Assembly: GCF_029931775.1 (NCBI RefSeq)
Contig: NC_079332.1
Location: 3,174,501 to 3,238,500 of the forward strand
DNA length: 64,000 nucleotides
DNA from: Euleptes europaea
Taxonomy: Eukaryota; Chordata; Lepidosauria; Squamata; Sphaerodactylidae
Direction: 5' to 3'
The notes under the pieces were generated by a model that saw only the letters and a list, made by a program, of their open reading frames with translations, did no database searches and had not been told where the DNA came from. This document shows, piece by piece, positions 34,001-43,826 of the stretch. The stretch's first letter is position 1, and each line of letters opens with the position of its first letter. The translations under genes and the position numbers were made by a program.

Positions 34001-36654
34001 TTTTATATTGGACCACAGTTATCTAATCTGACTGGAAAACACACCCTGTTCCTAGAACCAAATCTCTGGATGAAAAAATGTAACTGCGGGCTGCTTTGGG
34101 AGTAATGACAGAGCTTAGACGTCATCAGAGGAAGTATTTGTTAAAATCTTGCTGAAAATGATAGACTCACAGAATATTGTGGTATAGGCTTGCGTGGCCC
34201 TCGACCCATTACATTAAATCAGAAGAGTTTCCATCTAGACATTAGGAAGAATTTTCTAACAGAGCGGTTCCTCAGTGGGAACAGGCTTCCTCGGGAGGTG
34301 GTGAGCTCTCCTTCCCTGGAGGTTTTTCAGCAGAGGCTAGATGGCCACCTGCCAGCAATGCTGGTTCTATGACCTTAGGCAGTTCATGAGAGGGGAGGGC
34401 ATCTTGGCCATCTTCTGGGCACTAAGGGTGTGTGGGGGAGGTAGTTGTGAATTTCCTGCATTGGTCAGGGGGTTGGACTAGATGACTCTGGTGGTCCCTT
34501 CCAACTCTATGATTCTATGAGTGTTAACTCCGCTTAGGAGTGCACTGCTAAAAATTCAGTTGAGTAGCCATGTTGGTTTGCAGTCGAAGAACGAGGTGCA
34601 AGTCCGGTAACACCTTAGAGAGCCTTGAGCAGGTTTGTGGGTCCTTATTACAATGCCATTTGAGCTTTTGTATTCAAGCATCGCTGGATTGTCCCAGAAG
34701 TGGCTACAGAAGGTTCTATAAACTCCCTTAAAACTGGATTGGAAGGATAGACTGTTTCCCATACCTTCATACCTGCCTTGTGTTCATCTACCTGAGACTG
34801 GCTTCCTGCCCACTTGTCCTTGATTGGCCTTCCAGAATAAACTGAGTTGAAGAACCAGTAGGTGGTTTTGATGTTTTTGCTGGGTAAAACAGTTTTTAAG
34901 AAGAAAAAAAAGAAGAAAAACCTGGCTGCTGATCACAAGAACTCCTATCACCACCCCCATCAAGTAGCTAAGATGTCAGTATTACTTTAGCTTGGTTCCG
35001 AAACTGCTGCTGCTGTATGTTGATCATGTCTTTCCCCCCTTAATCTCCAGGTGCTGAGCAAATGAGGATCTCGTTAAAAGTGTGTGAGTTCGTAACAATT
35101 AAAATTCATTATTGGCTTATCAAAAAATTTTAGTCTGCTTTTCGGTGGCTTCCCTTTTCTTTATAGGGTCACAGTTGTTTGGGGGGGACTGGGGGGAAGG
35201 GAAGGGAATCGGCCGTGACCATCAATGCTGTCTGTCTTCTCTGAAGTTTGCAGTTGAATGAGCACTGGTTACGGTGTTGCACGTCCGGCATTTTGACGAC
35301 TGAAAATGGAGGATCACAGCAGGGTTTTTTTCAAAAAAATATTTTTATTAAAGGTAAATAAAACATACATACAACACATACATTCCCAAAATTACATCTT
35401 CTCAAGGAAGCCGATATTCAAAGCACTTTATCATTATTTAACAAGATTTCATTAGATATCCTAGTTGCTATCAGTATTCTATATTATATTTATCTTGAAT
35501 TTACAGTTCTAAATAGTAAGACAGCTGTTATATAACCGGTTTTTGTTTAATCTGTATGCTAATTGATACTGTTTTATGGAATTCATTTTTGTATCAACCT
35601 TACACAATGCTATTGCTTCTCCTGCATTTCTCTTCTTTTTTTTGTTCCTACTTAGCTTAACTACTTACAATTGCTTAACTTTCTAACCAAAACTATTGTG
35701 GTCTGTAATCTATGATCTGCTTACAGCCGTTCTTGTTCTTCAGTGTCACTTGATGGCGATCAGGGATTTAACCAAAAAATGTTGGTTGCTAGCCCTGGGA
35801 GGTAGATTGAGCTGAGGGGAAATGACTTGCCTTCGGTCATCTAGCAGGCTTTGTGACGGAAGAGGTAGGGTTTAAACCCAGGTCTAGATCTTACTCTGAT
35901 TCTCTAACTACTACCAGGATGTTGCTAACTTCCTTTTTACAAAGAGGGTCAACCTCTACACCATTATTCCCTCCACAGTATGGCTATCATCCCCAAGTGC
36001 GGATGAGGTATCGCATGACAAGGTTATCGAATAGCGGCTAAAAGTGCAGGCGGGAGGGACCAAAATGTCATGGGCCAATATCCGCCTCCCCCCTGCATAA
36101 AAAAGTCTTTTAACAACACGATTGTATTTTTAAGAACGCACAGGCATTTCTTTTTCACTTTGTAATGAAATCACAAGGATTTGGGGGTGGCGGCTTGAAG
36201 GTCCCTGCTGAATCAGGTGTTTTTCTTTCGCTCCCAAATTGATAACGACTTGTGTCAATATGTGCTTAGCGCCTGCCTGATTGTTTGCCTTTCTCATTTC
36301 TCCCTATCAATCTATAATTTCCAAGAACAGAACACTAAAATAGAGGGTGTGGGGGGGGAATCTAAATTAAATAGAAGGAAAATTGGGGGAGAGGGTGAAA
36401 GCGGCGAGGGGTAAAAAAAAAAAAAACTCAGTAAAGGGGACCAAATGTAAAGCAGAGTCCTTTTGTCTGTGTGTCTTTCTCTGGGACTCCCTTCTCGTAA
36501 TGTGCCTTTTTCTCCAGTCGGGCCAATGTTTGGAGAAGCTCTGTCAAAGCAAATAGCGAACGCCGCCGTCGTCAATTACCAGAGCGACTGCTTCTTGCCC
36601 TCTTTTGACAAGGCAGCATTCCTTTGTCAGGCAGCGCAGGCAATCGACAAATAG
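28042..36654 (+). CDS. WBP2-family protein (GRAM-like domain, PPPY motifs)
   Basis: Not one gene I can name exactly. Exons with consistent phase: tentative 28042-28070 (MEVMRYQFS plus a split Arg codon), then 28771-28879, 29673-29793, 30393-30482, 31204-31290, 31533-31643, 36518-36654 (TAG). The product is about 228 residues; WBP2 has 261. VVTHYSEVSLLL and ELRGAKKGILYLTQYK match the WBP2 GRAM-type core (SYDHVELTF, FKGTKKGTVYLTPYR). IEGCLLEDEP to CIKGTL and VVSFKLIFRHGAAECL match the core's second half. WPPPYPGPPDLPPPY supplies two PPxY motifs for WW-domain partners, and GEALSKQIANAAVVNYQ resembles the Ala-rich tail of WBP2. WBP2 is a YAP/TAZ and steroid-receptor cofactor; WBP2NL is a sperm head protein. 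By sequence this one is well diverged from both. All six core exons are open and have AG/GT borders. The role is inferred from family only. Confidence 0.78.
28446..28625 (+). repeat. tRNA-derived SINE (type A)
   Basis: GGGGAGGGGCCGTGGCTCCC, CATGCAGGAGGTCCCAGG, TTCAACCCCC. It ends about 145 bases before the WBP2-like exon at 28,771. Confidence 0.75.
29085..29503 (+). repeat. CR1 LINE 3' fragment, WBP2-like intron
   Basis: TTAGGAAGAATTTCCTGACA, GGTTCCTCAGTGGAACGG, then GACTAGATCACC and CCCTTCCAGCTTTATG. Confidence 0.8.
31370..31500 (+). mobile_element. hAT-like short element, one end recognisable
   Basis: The left end CAGGGTTTCCCCAACCTTTT follows CTGTAAGA. No matching right end or second flank was found, so it is truncated or diverged. 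Lies between WBP2-like exons 31204-31290 and 31533-31643. Confidence 0.45.
31533..31643 (+). CDS. WBP2-like exon with two PPPY motifs
   Basis: The exon follows a CAG acceptor and ends CCAG|GTAAGT. It encodes FPLWPPPYPGPPDLPPPYSE; both PPPY motifs fit the WW-domain ligand rule PPxY, and PPPYPGP is identical to a stretch in WBP2. The acceptor is about 30 bases past a hAT-like repeat that begins at 31,370. Confidence 0.8.
31991..32192. mobile_element. hAT-type short element, relative of 14,627
   Basis: Left end AGGGACACCAGCCTCCAG, right end CTGGCAACCCTTA; the middle keeps CATCTCCAGACTACAGAGA and CCCAGGCTCCATCCCC. WBP2-like intron. Confidence 0.6.
32970..33182 (+). repeat. tRNA-derived SINE (type A)
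   Basis: GCGGCTCAGCGGTAGAGCAT, GGTTCAATCCCCGGCATC, tail CAGTAGAAGGCAGCTTCATG. WBP2-like intron. Confidence 0.85.
34205..34528 (+). repeat. CR1 LINE 3' fragment, WBP2-like intron
   Basis: CAGAAGAGTTTCCATCTAGA, CTCAGTGGGAACAGGCTTCC, ending CCAACTCTATGATTCTATGA, the usual CR1 end. Confidence 0.88.
35335..35700 (-). repeat. AT-rich probable LINE 3' end, antisense
   Basis: Begins TTTTTATTAAAGGTAAATAA and stays AT-rich without coding frames. The layout suggests an inverted LINE tail; family not recognised. Confidence 0.3.
36518..36654 (+). CDS. Terminal exon of the WBP2-like gene
   Basis: Acceptor TTTTTCTCCAG; the leading TC joins the phase-1 G of the exon ending at 31,643. Encodes VGPMFGEALSKQIANAAVVN, then QSDCFLPSFDKAAFLCQAAQ and AIDK, stop TAG. 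It resembles AEAKAAEAAASAYYNPG of WBP2 but lacks the final proline/tyrosine-rich tail. The 4.9 kb intron before it might hide another phase 1-1 exon. ATTAAA hexamers at 37,168 and 37,205 are possible poly(A) signals. Confidence 0.62.
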
Positions 36655-38643
36655 CTTCGCCTCGGCCCTGCAAACACTGGGATCTTTTGTAGCGCAAAAT
36701 GAACACAAGGCGGGGACGCCTTTCAAGGCTTTTTGGAGTGAAGCGTCTGCGAGCGACAGCCGACTGACAGTCGAGTGTGGTCACGAGGTCTCCAGCTTTG
36801 GCCCCCAGAACGCAGTTTCAGGCTGCCTTCTCACTGCGGCACGTTGGAATCCCGAGACGGTCAGGATTTTCACCGGGTGCCTGAAGCCAGGAAAATCGCT
36901 ATTGCCCACTGCAGCTTGACCCTGGCTGGGGTCAGTGCAAAGCCCCACCTCTTCCTAGTGCTGCCCTTTGGACCTCCCTCTCCCACGTATGCCTGCATTC
37001 ACTCTCAGATCACTGGAGAAGGACCATCTGTTTAGAGTGCAAGAGAGGACGGCAGCCGGGCCTTTTTGGTGGCTGCCCCTGTGCTATGGCTTGCTCTTCA
37101 GTGAACTTTGTAGGACATTGAAGTCATGACACTTTGGTCAGACTTTCTAGATGTCTTTCTAGATTCCATTAAAAAAAATTACAGATGACGTCTTTATTGG
37201 CTGCATTAAAGTTTAGATTGAAAGGCAACTTTATTGGGATTATTCTTTTGTCTGGTGCTTTGATGGCTTATTGTTACCGTAAAGAAAACTGACAAGAACA
37301 TTCTCATGGCCCACGCCTCCTTTTCAGCGGCCTGCATTCTGTACATGTCATGGTGGAAGGGAATAGATTCCTCAACGCTTCCTCAATCGTTCCCCTATAC
37401 ACTTGGGCCTACTATTAGTATTTCCTGCTGCTGAACCTAAAGATAGCGCCTGGTGATTTAAAAGCATTGCCTGTTCTCCTACCCTCGTTGAACAATCAAC
37501 CATGTATCCCACTCTGTGCTGATTATATCCAGCAGCAATGGTTGATTCTGGTCAGATATTGTCTCCGAGACCCCTTGTGTGTGCATTCATGGAGAACAGC
37601 TCTGTCCATGGCTATTTGCCATAGTGCCTGAATGGAACTTCCAGGTTCGGAGACAGTGTATCTCTGAATGGACAGCAGCAGACAGGGGAGGTTTGGGGCT
37701 CTTGTACCCCCCTCTTGTGTGTCTTTGGGGGGATCTTATTAGACTAGATTGCCCCGTGGCGCAGAGCGGTAAGATGCAGTACTGCAGTCCAAGCTCTGCT
37801 CACGACCTGAGTTCGATCCTGACAGAAGTTGGTTTCAGGTAGCTGGCTCAAGGTTGACTCTGCCTTCCATCCTTCCGAGGTCAGTAAAATGAGGACCCAG
37901 CTTGCTGGGGGTAAAGGGAAGACGACTGGGGAAGGCACTGGCAAACCACACTGTAAACATAGTCTGCCTGGTGAACGTCGTGATATAACGTCACCCCATG
38001 GGTCAGGAATGACCCAGTGCTTGCACATGGGGGACTACCTTGACCTTTTACATTGGACTAGATGTTAAATTAAAGGGTCTCATCCGGCATTGCTCTTCTT
38101 CTGTCGTTCTTTTCATACCTCGCGTCTGAATCCTTTCTGGCTTGTCAGCACTCTATGGAATTCCTTGACGGGGCTACGTCTTATGCTTTGTTTGCAGAAT
38201 CTCTCAGGTTCAATCCATTGCTGCTCCAGTTAAATGCCGGAGCAGACAGCAGACCTGGGTAGCAGATCTGGGCGCGACCTCTGCTGGAGACCTTGGAGAG
38301 CTACGGCCAGCCAGGTTAGATATAGGACCCGGGCTAGATACACCCGAGAGCCTGAGTTAGGAGGCAGCTCTTCAGATCCTGGCACGATCCTTGTGCTTGG
38401 AGCGGCCCTTTCTTGTCCAAGCCTCTCTCGCTCCGTTATAACGCTGCTGGTGTTGGTAACTCGACTCTGTTGGGCGTTCCTAGCCAGTACCAGAAGGGTT
38501 AAGGAAAACAGCCCCGGCTGGGACAAGTGTCAAAGCAACTGCTGTAACGCGACGTTATCAGCAGGGGGGAAATGCAGACGGCAGAAGCTGCCGCCCCGTG
38601 ATTGCCGCGCAGAACTTTGGCTGCCCAACGTTGGCTGGCAAGC
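36655..38643. other. Spacer between the WBP2-like gene and IGFALS
   Basis: 36,655-37,210 is probable 3'UTR of the WBP2-like gene. 37,745-38,055 is a tRNA-derived SINE. 38,100-38,643 is GC-richer, non-repeat sequence leading to the IGFALS start and probably contains its promoter; no TATA box is clear. Confidence 0.5.
37745..38055 (+). repeat. tRNA-derived SINE (type C)
   Basis: Head CCCCGTGGCGCAGAGCGGTA, box B GAGTTCGATCC, body GGTAGCTGGCTCAAGGTTGA, tail GTCACCCCATGGGTCAGGAA. A second copy is at 62,226-62,512. Confidence 0.8.
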
Positions 38644-38653
38644 ATGAGAAAAG
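38644..38653 (+). CDS. IGFALS: IGFALS 10-base coding first exon
   Basis: ATG AGA AAA G followed by the strong donor GTAAGG. In phase with exon 2 it gives M-R-K-E directly before the hydrophobic signal core. Human IGFALS has the same design, a few codons (MALRK) before its only coding intron. The bases just upstream (38,560-38,643) are GC-rich and probably 5'UTR and promoter. Confidence 0.85.
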
Positions 38654-41600
38654 GTAAGGGGAGCAGACTTTCTAGCCCCTGCTTCTTTCATGTCTCTTTG
38701 TGGCTGTGCACGTTTGCACCTGGGCTAGTTGCTGGGAGCTGCGCAAATGGACAGCAATTCCAGAGGGGTTACTAGCTTACAGCGCCGTCCTGAGTGGAGT
38801 GATGCCTTTCTAAACAGGTTGGCTGCGATGGCCTTTGAAAAGTGCGACTGCTTGGGATTGCATGGCTAAGTCTTGTTGCAGAAAACAAAACAAATGGCTT
38901 TCTGGCACCTTCAAGATGAACTCAGTTTCATTCCAGTTTGAACTTCCAAGGGCTAGAGCCCACATTGTGAAGTTTCATGAGGCCTTACCAGGCAGATCTT
39001 TCTTGAAAGGGGGGAGGAGAACAGCAGGGTCAAGGGACCATGAAACGCAGAAAATACAAGCTGAAAAATAACTATGTAAAATTCAAACATAACAAAGAAA
39101 AGTTCAGAGACTCACGGAAACCATGACTATAAAAATTCTCTGCAAATCAAATGTAGCTCTTCAGGAAGAGAGAGAGAAGTTCTAGCCTTGATCTTTATAT
39201 GTTTCCCATTTAAGTGGAACTATTCATGATACCATCCGTTGTACCTCCTCATTTGGTTGCATCCATAGATCCTAGGACTGCCTTGTCTCCTATTTAGGAA
39301 TAAAACACATTTTATAGTTTGGGGGTGGGGGAAAGATTTCTACACGCACACCGCAATATTTATAGTGGTGTCCGCGTATGTAGAAATTGTGTGCGATCTT
39401 CTCAAAGTGGACCTGTTAGTTTGGGATGGCAGCCATCCCCATAAAAGTGCTGCCTTTAAAGACCAAGCTGCTGGTGAGCCATTGAGGGGAAATCTCTCGT
39501 GCCCCGTTGACAAGGAGACTCCCAAGTCAGCCAGGATGCATTCTGTAATCTGCTATGCAAAACCCAGATGTGGACAGAAAAAAAGGAGACATAGCGACTC
39601 CTGGCCCCTACCAAAGAGCGTTGGATGTTGCTAATGGACAAATTGTGGTTCAAGCCATGAGTTTCAAGCCATTTCTTAAACCATTAATGGATTTGTTTGC
39701 ATGATGTCATCGAATTAAAAGAAATGCCCAGTAATTTCCAGCCACACTGCGGTGGTCAGCATCGCTTCTCCCCTAGAAAATCTCCTTCCAGTCTTGTTGT
39801 CACTAAATCCTCAATTTGGGAGGACGGTGAAGTGTGAGGGACGCTAGCTTTTAGGCTGTTTCTTTGTCTGTGTGGACACTGGACAAATTCATGAAAAGTC
39901 ACCCATCCCCAGGAGCACCGTGTCTTTCTCTTCTGTTCTCTGGGGAATTAGTGGAGGACCGTGTCATGCCCACGTAGGTGTCAGCAAACAGTCTGGAAGA
40001 GAGAGGTTTCAAGAGCAATTTGAAGGAGGTCTGTTCAGATCTGACGGAAGTCTGTTCAGTGGGGCTTACTTGCAGGAAAGCATTCTTGGCATGGTATGGT
40101 TAGAGGTTCAGCAAAGCTTCGCATGGCTGACTTGGTCACAGGCACCGTGTTCGAATCCTCTAACCCAGCAGCTCCCAAACTTTTCGGGCCACTGCCCCCT
40201 TGGTTCCACAGACTCAACCCCAGCGCCCCCCTACCCTATCCTAAAAAAACCTTATTCAAAAATAGGGGTTTGCATGATGCACTAAAGAAGAGAATAACAA
40301 TAAAATTTCAAAACAGTAACAATTAATTGCAAATCTATTCAAAATCAATACTGTGTCCAGTTTTGGGCTCCACAGTTTAAGAAGGATGTTGACAAGCTGG
40401 AGCGTGTCCAGAGGAGGGCGACCAGAATGGTCAGAGGTCTGCAATCCATGCCCTATGAGGAGAGACTTAGGGAGTTGGGCTTTTTTAGTTTGGAGAAGAG
40501 AAGGTTGAGGGGAGACATGATAGCCATGTTTAAATATTTGAAGGGATGTCATGTTGAGGGAACTAGCTTGTTCTCTGTTGCTCCAGAGACTAGGACACGG
40601 AGTAATGGATTTAAACTAATAGAAAAGCTATTCCACCTAAACATTAGGAAGAACTTTCTGACGGTGAGGGCTGTTCAATGGTGAAATGCGCTGCCTCGGA
40701 GGGTGGTGGAGTCCCCATCTTTGGAGGTCTTTAAGCAGAGGCTGGATGGCCATCTGTCGGGAGTGCTTTGATTGTGGGATCCTGCATTGCGGGGTGAGGG
40801 TTGGGGTCACTGGCTGTGTGTGTGTGGGGGGGGAGGTAGTTGTTAATTTCCTGCATTGTGCAGGGGGTTGGACTAGATGACCCTGATGGTCCCTTCCAAC
40901 TCTGTGATTCTATGATTCTATGAAAACTGATGAACTTGATCCATCGGTACCAGCTCTTCAAAGTCTGGAAAAGAATTCGGATAGTTTCCACCAAATTTGC
41001 CAGCATGGTGCCATAGCTTGATCTATTGTAAATTAGTGAACCATAGAGTTGAAGGGGCTCACCTCTAGTGCCACCCCTGCTGCCCCCTTGCCTCTTGGTG
41101 CCCCCCTAAGTAATCCCACCGCCCCGCCCCCCAGGGGGCAGTGCTGCCCACTTTGGAACCTCTGCTCTAACCGGATCTAAAACATCACCTGTAACGCCAT
41201 TTGGAGTACCCGTATTAATAAAAATTCTGACTTATGACCGATTTCTTTTGCAGTCTTGAGGGCTAGAAATTTTTTTTTTTTAAGCAAAAAATGAAATCAG
41301 GTGAGGTCCATGTGGCCACGCATCACCATCGTGCAGATGTCTGCACTTCGTACACCTTTGCCCTCTGACGTACCCGCCGTTCCTCTACGAGTTCATCACC
41401 TTCTCTCTTTATTTCTTTGCCCAACAGAAGCAGCCCTGACGTTAACTCTCTTCTGGGCCTTGGCATCAGGGTCCCAGCCCCTCGAAGCGGGAGCCGCTAA
41501 ACAGCATGCCGCGGCTGAAAGCCAGAAATGCCCCACACCGTGCTTTTGCAGCTACGATGACTGCAACGACGAGCTGAGCATCTACTGCAGTTCTCGGAAC

Positions 41601-43229
41601 CTCACAAGCCTCCCCGAAGACATGCCCCGGGCCGCGCGGCTGTTCTGGCTGGACGGCAACAATTTCACCTCCTTGCCGGCTCTGGCCTTCCGCAACCTCT
41701 CCAACCTGGAGTTCCTCAACCTTCAGGGGAGCCAGCTGGCCCTCATCGAACAGCACGCCTTCCACGGCTTGGAAGGGCTGTACTCCTTATTTCTGGAACG
41801 CAACCGCTTGAAATCTCTGGCGCCCAACATCTTCCTCCACTTGCAGAACCTGGCCTCCTTGAATCTCAACAACAACCAGTTCGGCAAGATGGAAGAAGGC
41901 GTGTTCGCCGGGCTGTCCAACCTCTGGTACCTGAACCTCGGCTGGAACTCCTTGGTGGTCCTGCCAGACAGGGTCTTCCATGACCTGCCCAACCTGAGAG
42001 AGCTCGTCCTAGCCGGCAACAAGCTGCACTACCTGCAGCACCAGCTGTTCTACAGCCTCACCGAGCTGAGGGAGCTGGACTTGAGTGGGAACACCCTCAA
42101 GGGCATCAAGGGCAACATCTTCACCAAGCTGCAGAAGCTGCAGAAGCTCTACCTGCATCACAATCACATCAACGCCGTCGCCCCCCGGGCCTTCTTGGGC
42201 ATGAAGTCCCTGCGGTGGCTGGACCTGTCCCACAACCGCCTGACCACGCTGTTCGAAGACACGTTCTTCAGCCTCTCGACCCTGCACGTCTTGCGCCTGT
42301 CTAGCAATTCAATCGCCGGATTGAGGCCGAGGACCTTCAGAGACCTCCAGTTCTTGGAAGAGCTGCAGCTGGGAAACAACAGGATCCGGAGCCTGGCGGA
42401 AAGGGGTTTCGAGAAGCTCGGTCAACTCGAGGTGCTTGCTCTCAACGATAACCAAATTCAAGAGATCAGGGCCGGGGCGTTCCTGGGCCTGGCCAACGTG
42501 GCCGTGATGAACCTGTCCGGCAACTGTCTGAAGAACCTCCCAGATTTTGCTTTCAGGGGTCTCAGCCAGTTACACAGCCTTCACTTGGAGAACAGCTGCC
42601 TAAGCAGGATCAGACCGCAAATGTTCTCTGATCTCTCCAGCCTCCGGAGACTTTTCTTGCGGCACAACGCGATCGCTGTGATTGAGGATCGTGGCCTCAA
42701 CGATTTGCATGATCTCCTCGATCTGGACCTGAAGGACAATAGGCTGACCAGGCTCCTCCCCAACCAGTTGGCGGGCCTCGCGAACCTGGAGTATCTTCTC
42801 CTGTCCTCCAACCAACTGTTGGAAATCTCTCCCGAAGCCTTTGCCCCGCTTCAACGCCTCTCCTGGCTCGACCTCTCCAACAATTACTTGGAGACACTGG
42901 ATGGGGATGTCTTCACGCCCTTGTCGAAACTGGAGTATCTGAATGTCAAGAACAATTCGCTCAGAACCTTCTCCATGGGTTGGCTGGGCCCTTCCCCCAA
43001 ACTGGCTCAGCTGTGGCTAGAGAGGAACAAGTGGGACTGCAATTGCTCACTGAAAGGATTACGAGACTTTGCTTTGCAAACACCCAGCGTGGTCCTGCGG
43101 TACACACAGTCCATCACAGAAGGGGACACTCCGGTGTACTCGTACAACAACATCACCTGCCTTAGCCCGGCGGATGTGATGGGGCTGGACTTGCGGGACA
43201 TCCCCGACGCCCATTTTGTCAATTGCTAA
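38644..43229 (+). CDS. IGFALS: Insulin-like growth factor binding protein, acid labile subunit
   Basis: Secreted liver glycoprotein that binds IGF-IGFBP3/5 into the long-lived 150 kDa serum complex. Coding exon 1 is 38644-38653 (ATG AGA AAA G|GTAAGG); exon 2 is 41428-43229, after the acceptor CCAACAG. Together they give 603 residues (human 605), starting [18 protein letters not shown], a good signal peptide. An in-frame ATG at 41,301 lies in the intron and is not the start. Cysteines 38, 42, 44 and 57 form the LRRNT cap (CPTPCFC). About 20 leucine-rich repeats of 24 residues follow (for example [17 protein letters not shown]). An LRRCT cap starts [18 protein letters not shown] and the end is HFVNC. 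There are seven N-glycosylation sequons. Odd: an extra Cys at residue 49, and two LRRCT cysteines of human (ICEGDDC) replaced. Confidence 0.95.
40166..41164. mobile_element. hAT-type element (CAGNGGTTC ends) split by a CR1
   Basis: Left end CAGCAGCTCCCAAACTTTTC, right end CCCACTTTGGAACCTCTG. Flanks are CTCTAACC on both sides (40,158-40,165 and 41,165-41,172), a perfect 8-bp duplication. A CR1 (40,348-40,924) is nested inside. The unsplit length would be about 420 bp, longer than its relative at 44,983. It lies in the IGFALS intron. Confidence 0.85.
40348..40924 (+). repeat. CR1 LINE 3' fragment nested in a hAT-type element
   Basis: GTGTCCAGTTTTGGGCTCCA, GGAGCGTGTCCAGAGGAGGG, ending in the repeated ATTCTATGATTCTATGA. 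It keeps recognisable ORF2 C-terminal coding sequence ([19 protein letters not shown]). Confidence 0.9.
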
Positions 43230-43684
43230 TTACTCGTCTCTCCTTCCAAAACGCGTTCCCTTGTTTTCCGTTTAGCTGGGGTAAGCGTCGTATCCCAGGT
43301 CCTCTGGGTTGCCCACTGATCCTTAAAGTGAGGTGGTCATGACTGCGCGGTACTGAGGCTCTTCCCGCGCATTCCCTCAACTTCATCACGTGTAGGGGAA
43401 GAACAAAACTTACCATTCTGTTTTGATTTGGTGTCTTTTAGGCAGGTGTACCCCCAAGTGTTCTATGCCAGCTTTCCTTGGCTATCCAACCTCCCATAGC
43501 CTCTCCTAAGTCCCTTTCCTCGCTGTCCCCAAGGACGGGCTACCCACCGCTAGTCAGCCCATTATACCCTGCTCCCCATTCTTGGCTATTCCAAATGGCA
43601 ATATAGACCAGTGATGATTTTTGGGGGAAAGAACACCAGAAAGCTCCCCACCCCCAAAACAAGAGCACAGTAGGGAATGAATTT

Positions 43685-43826
43685 GGGGAGGGGCTGTGGC
43701 TCAGTGGTAGAGCTTCTATTTGGCAAGCAGAAGGTCCCAGGTTCAATCCCCAGTGGCATCTCCAGCTAAAGGGACTTTGATGGACCGAGGGTCTGATTCA
43801 GTATAAGGCAGCTTCATGTGTTCATT
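43685..43826 (+). repeat. tRNA-derived SINE (type A), shortened
   Basis: GGGAGGGGCTGTGGCTCAGT, GGTTCAATCCCCAGTGGCAT, then directly the tail GATGGACCGAGGGTCTGATT; the middle part is missing. It would lie in the IGFALS 3'UTR if the signal at 43,838 is used. Confidence 0.8.

Noticed and set aside
41301-41427. ATG at 41,301 as the IGFALS start
   Set aside because: The stretch before 41,428 ends in a pyrimidine tract and CAG acceptor, and its encoded residues match nothing in IGFALS. The exon at 38,644 gives the right phase, length and signal peptide.
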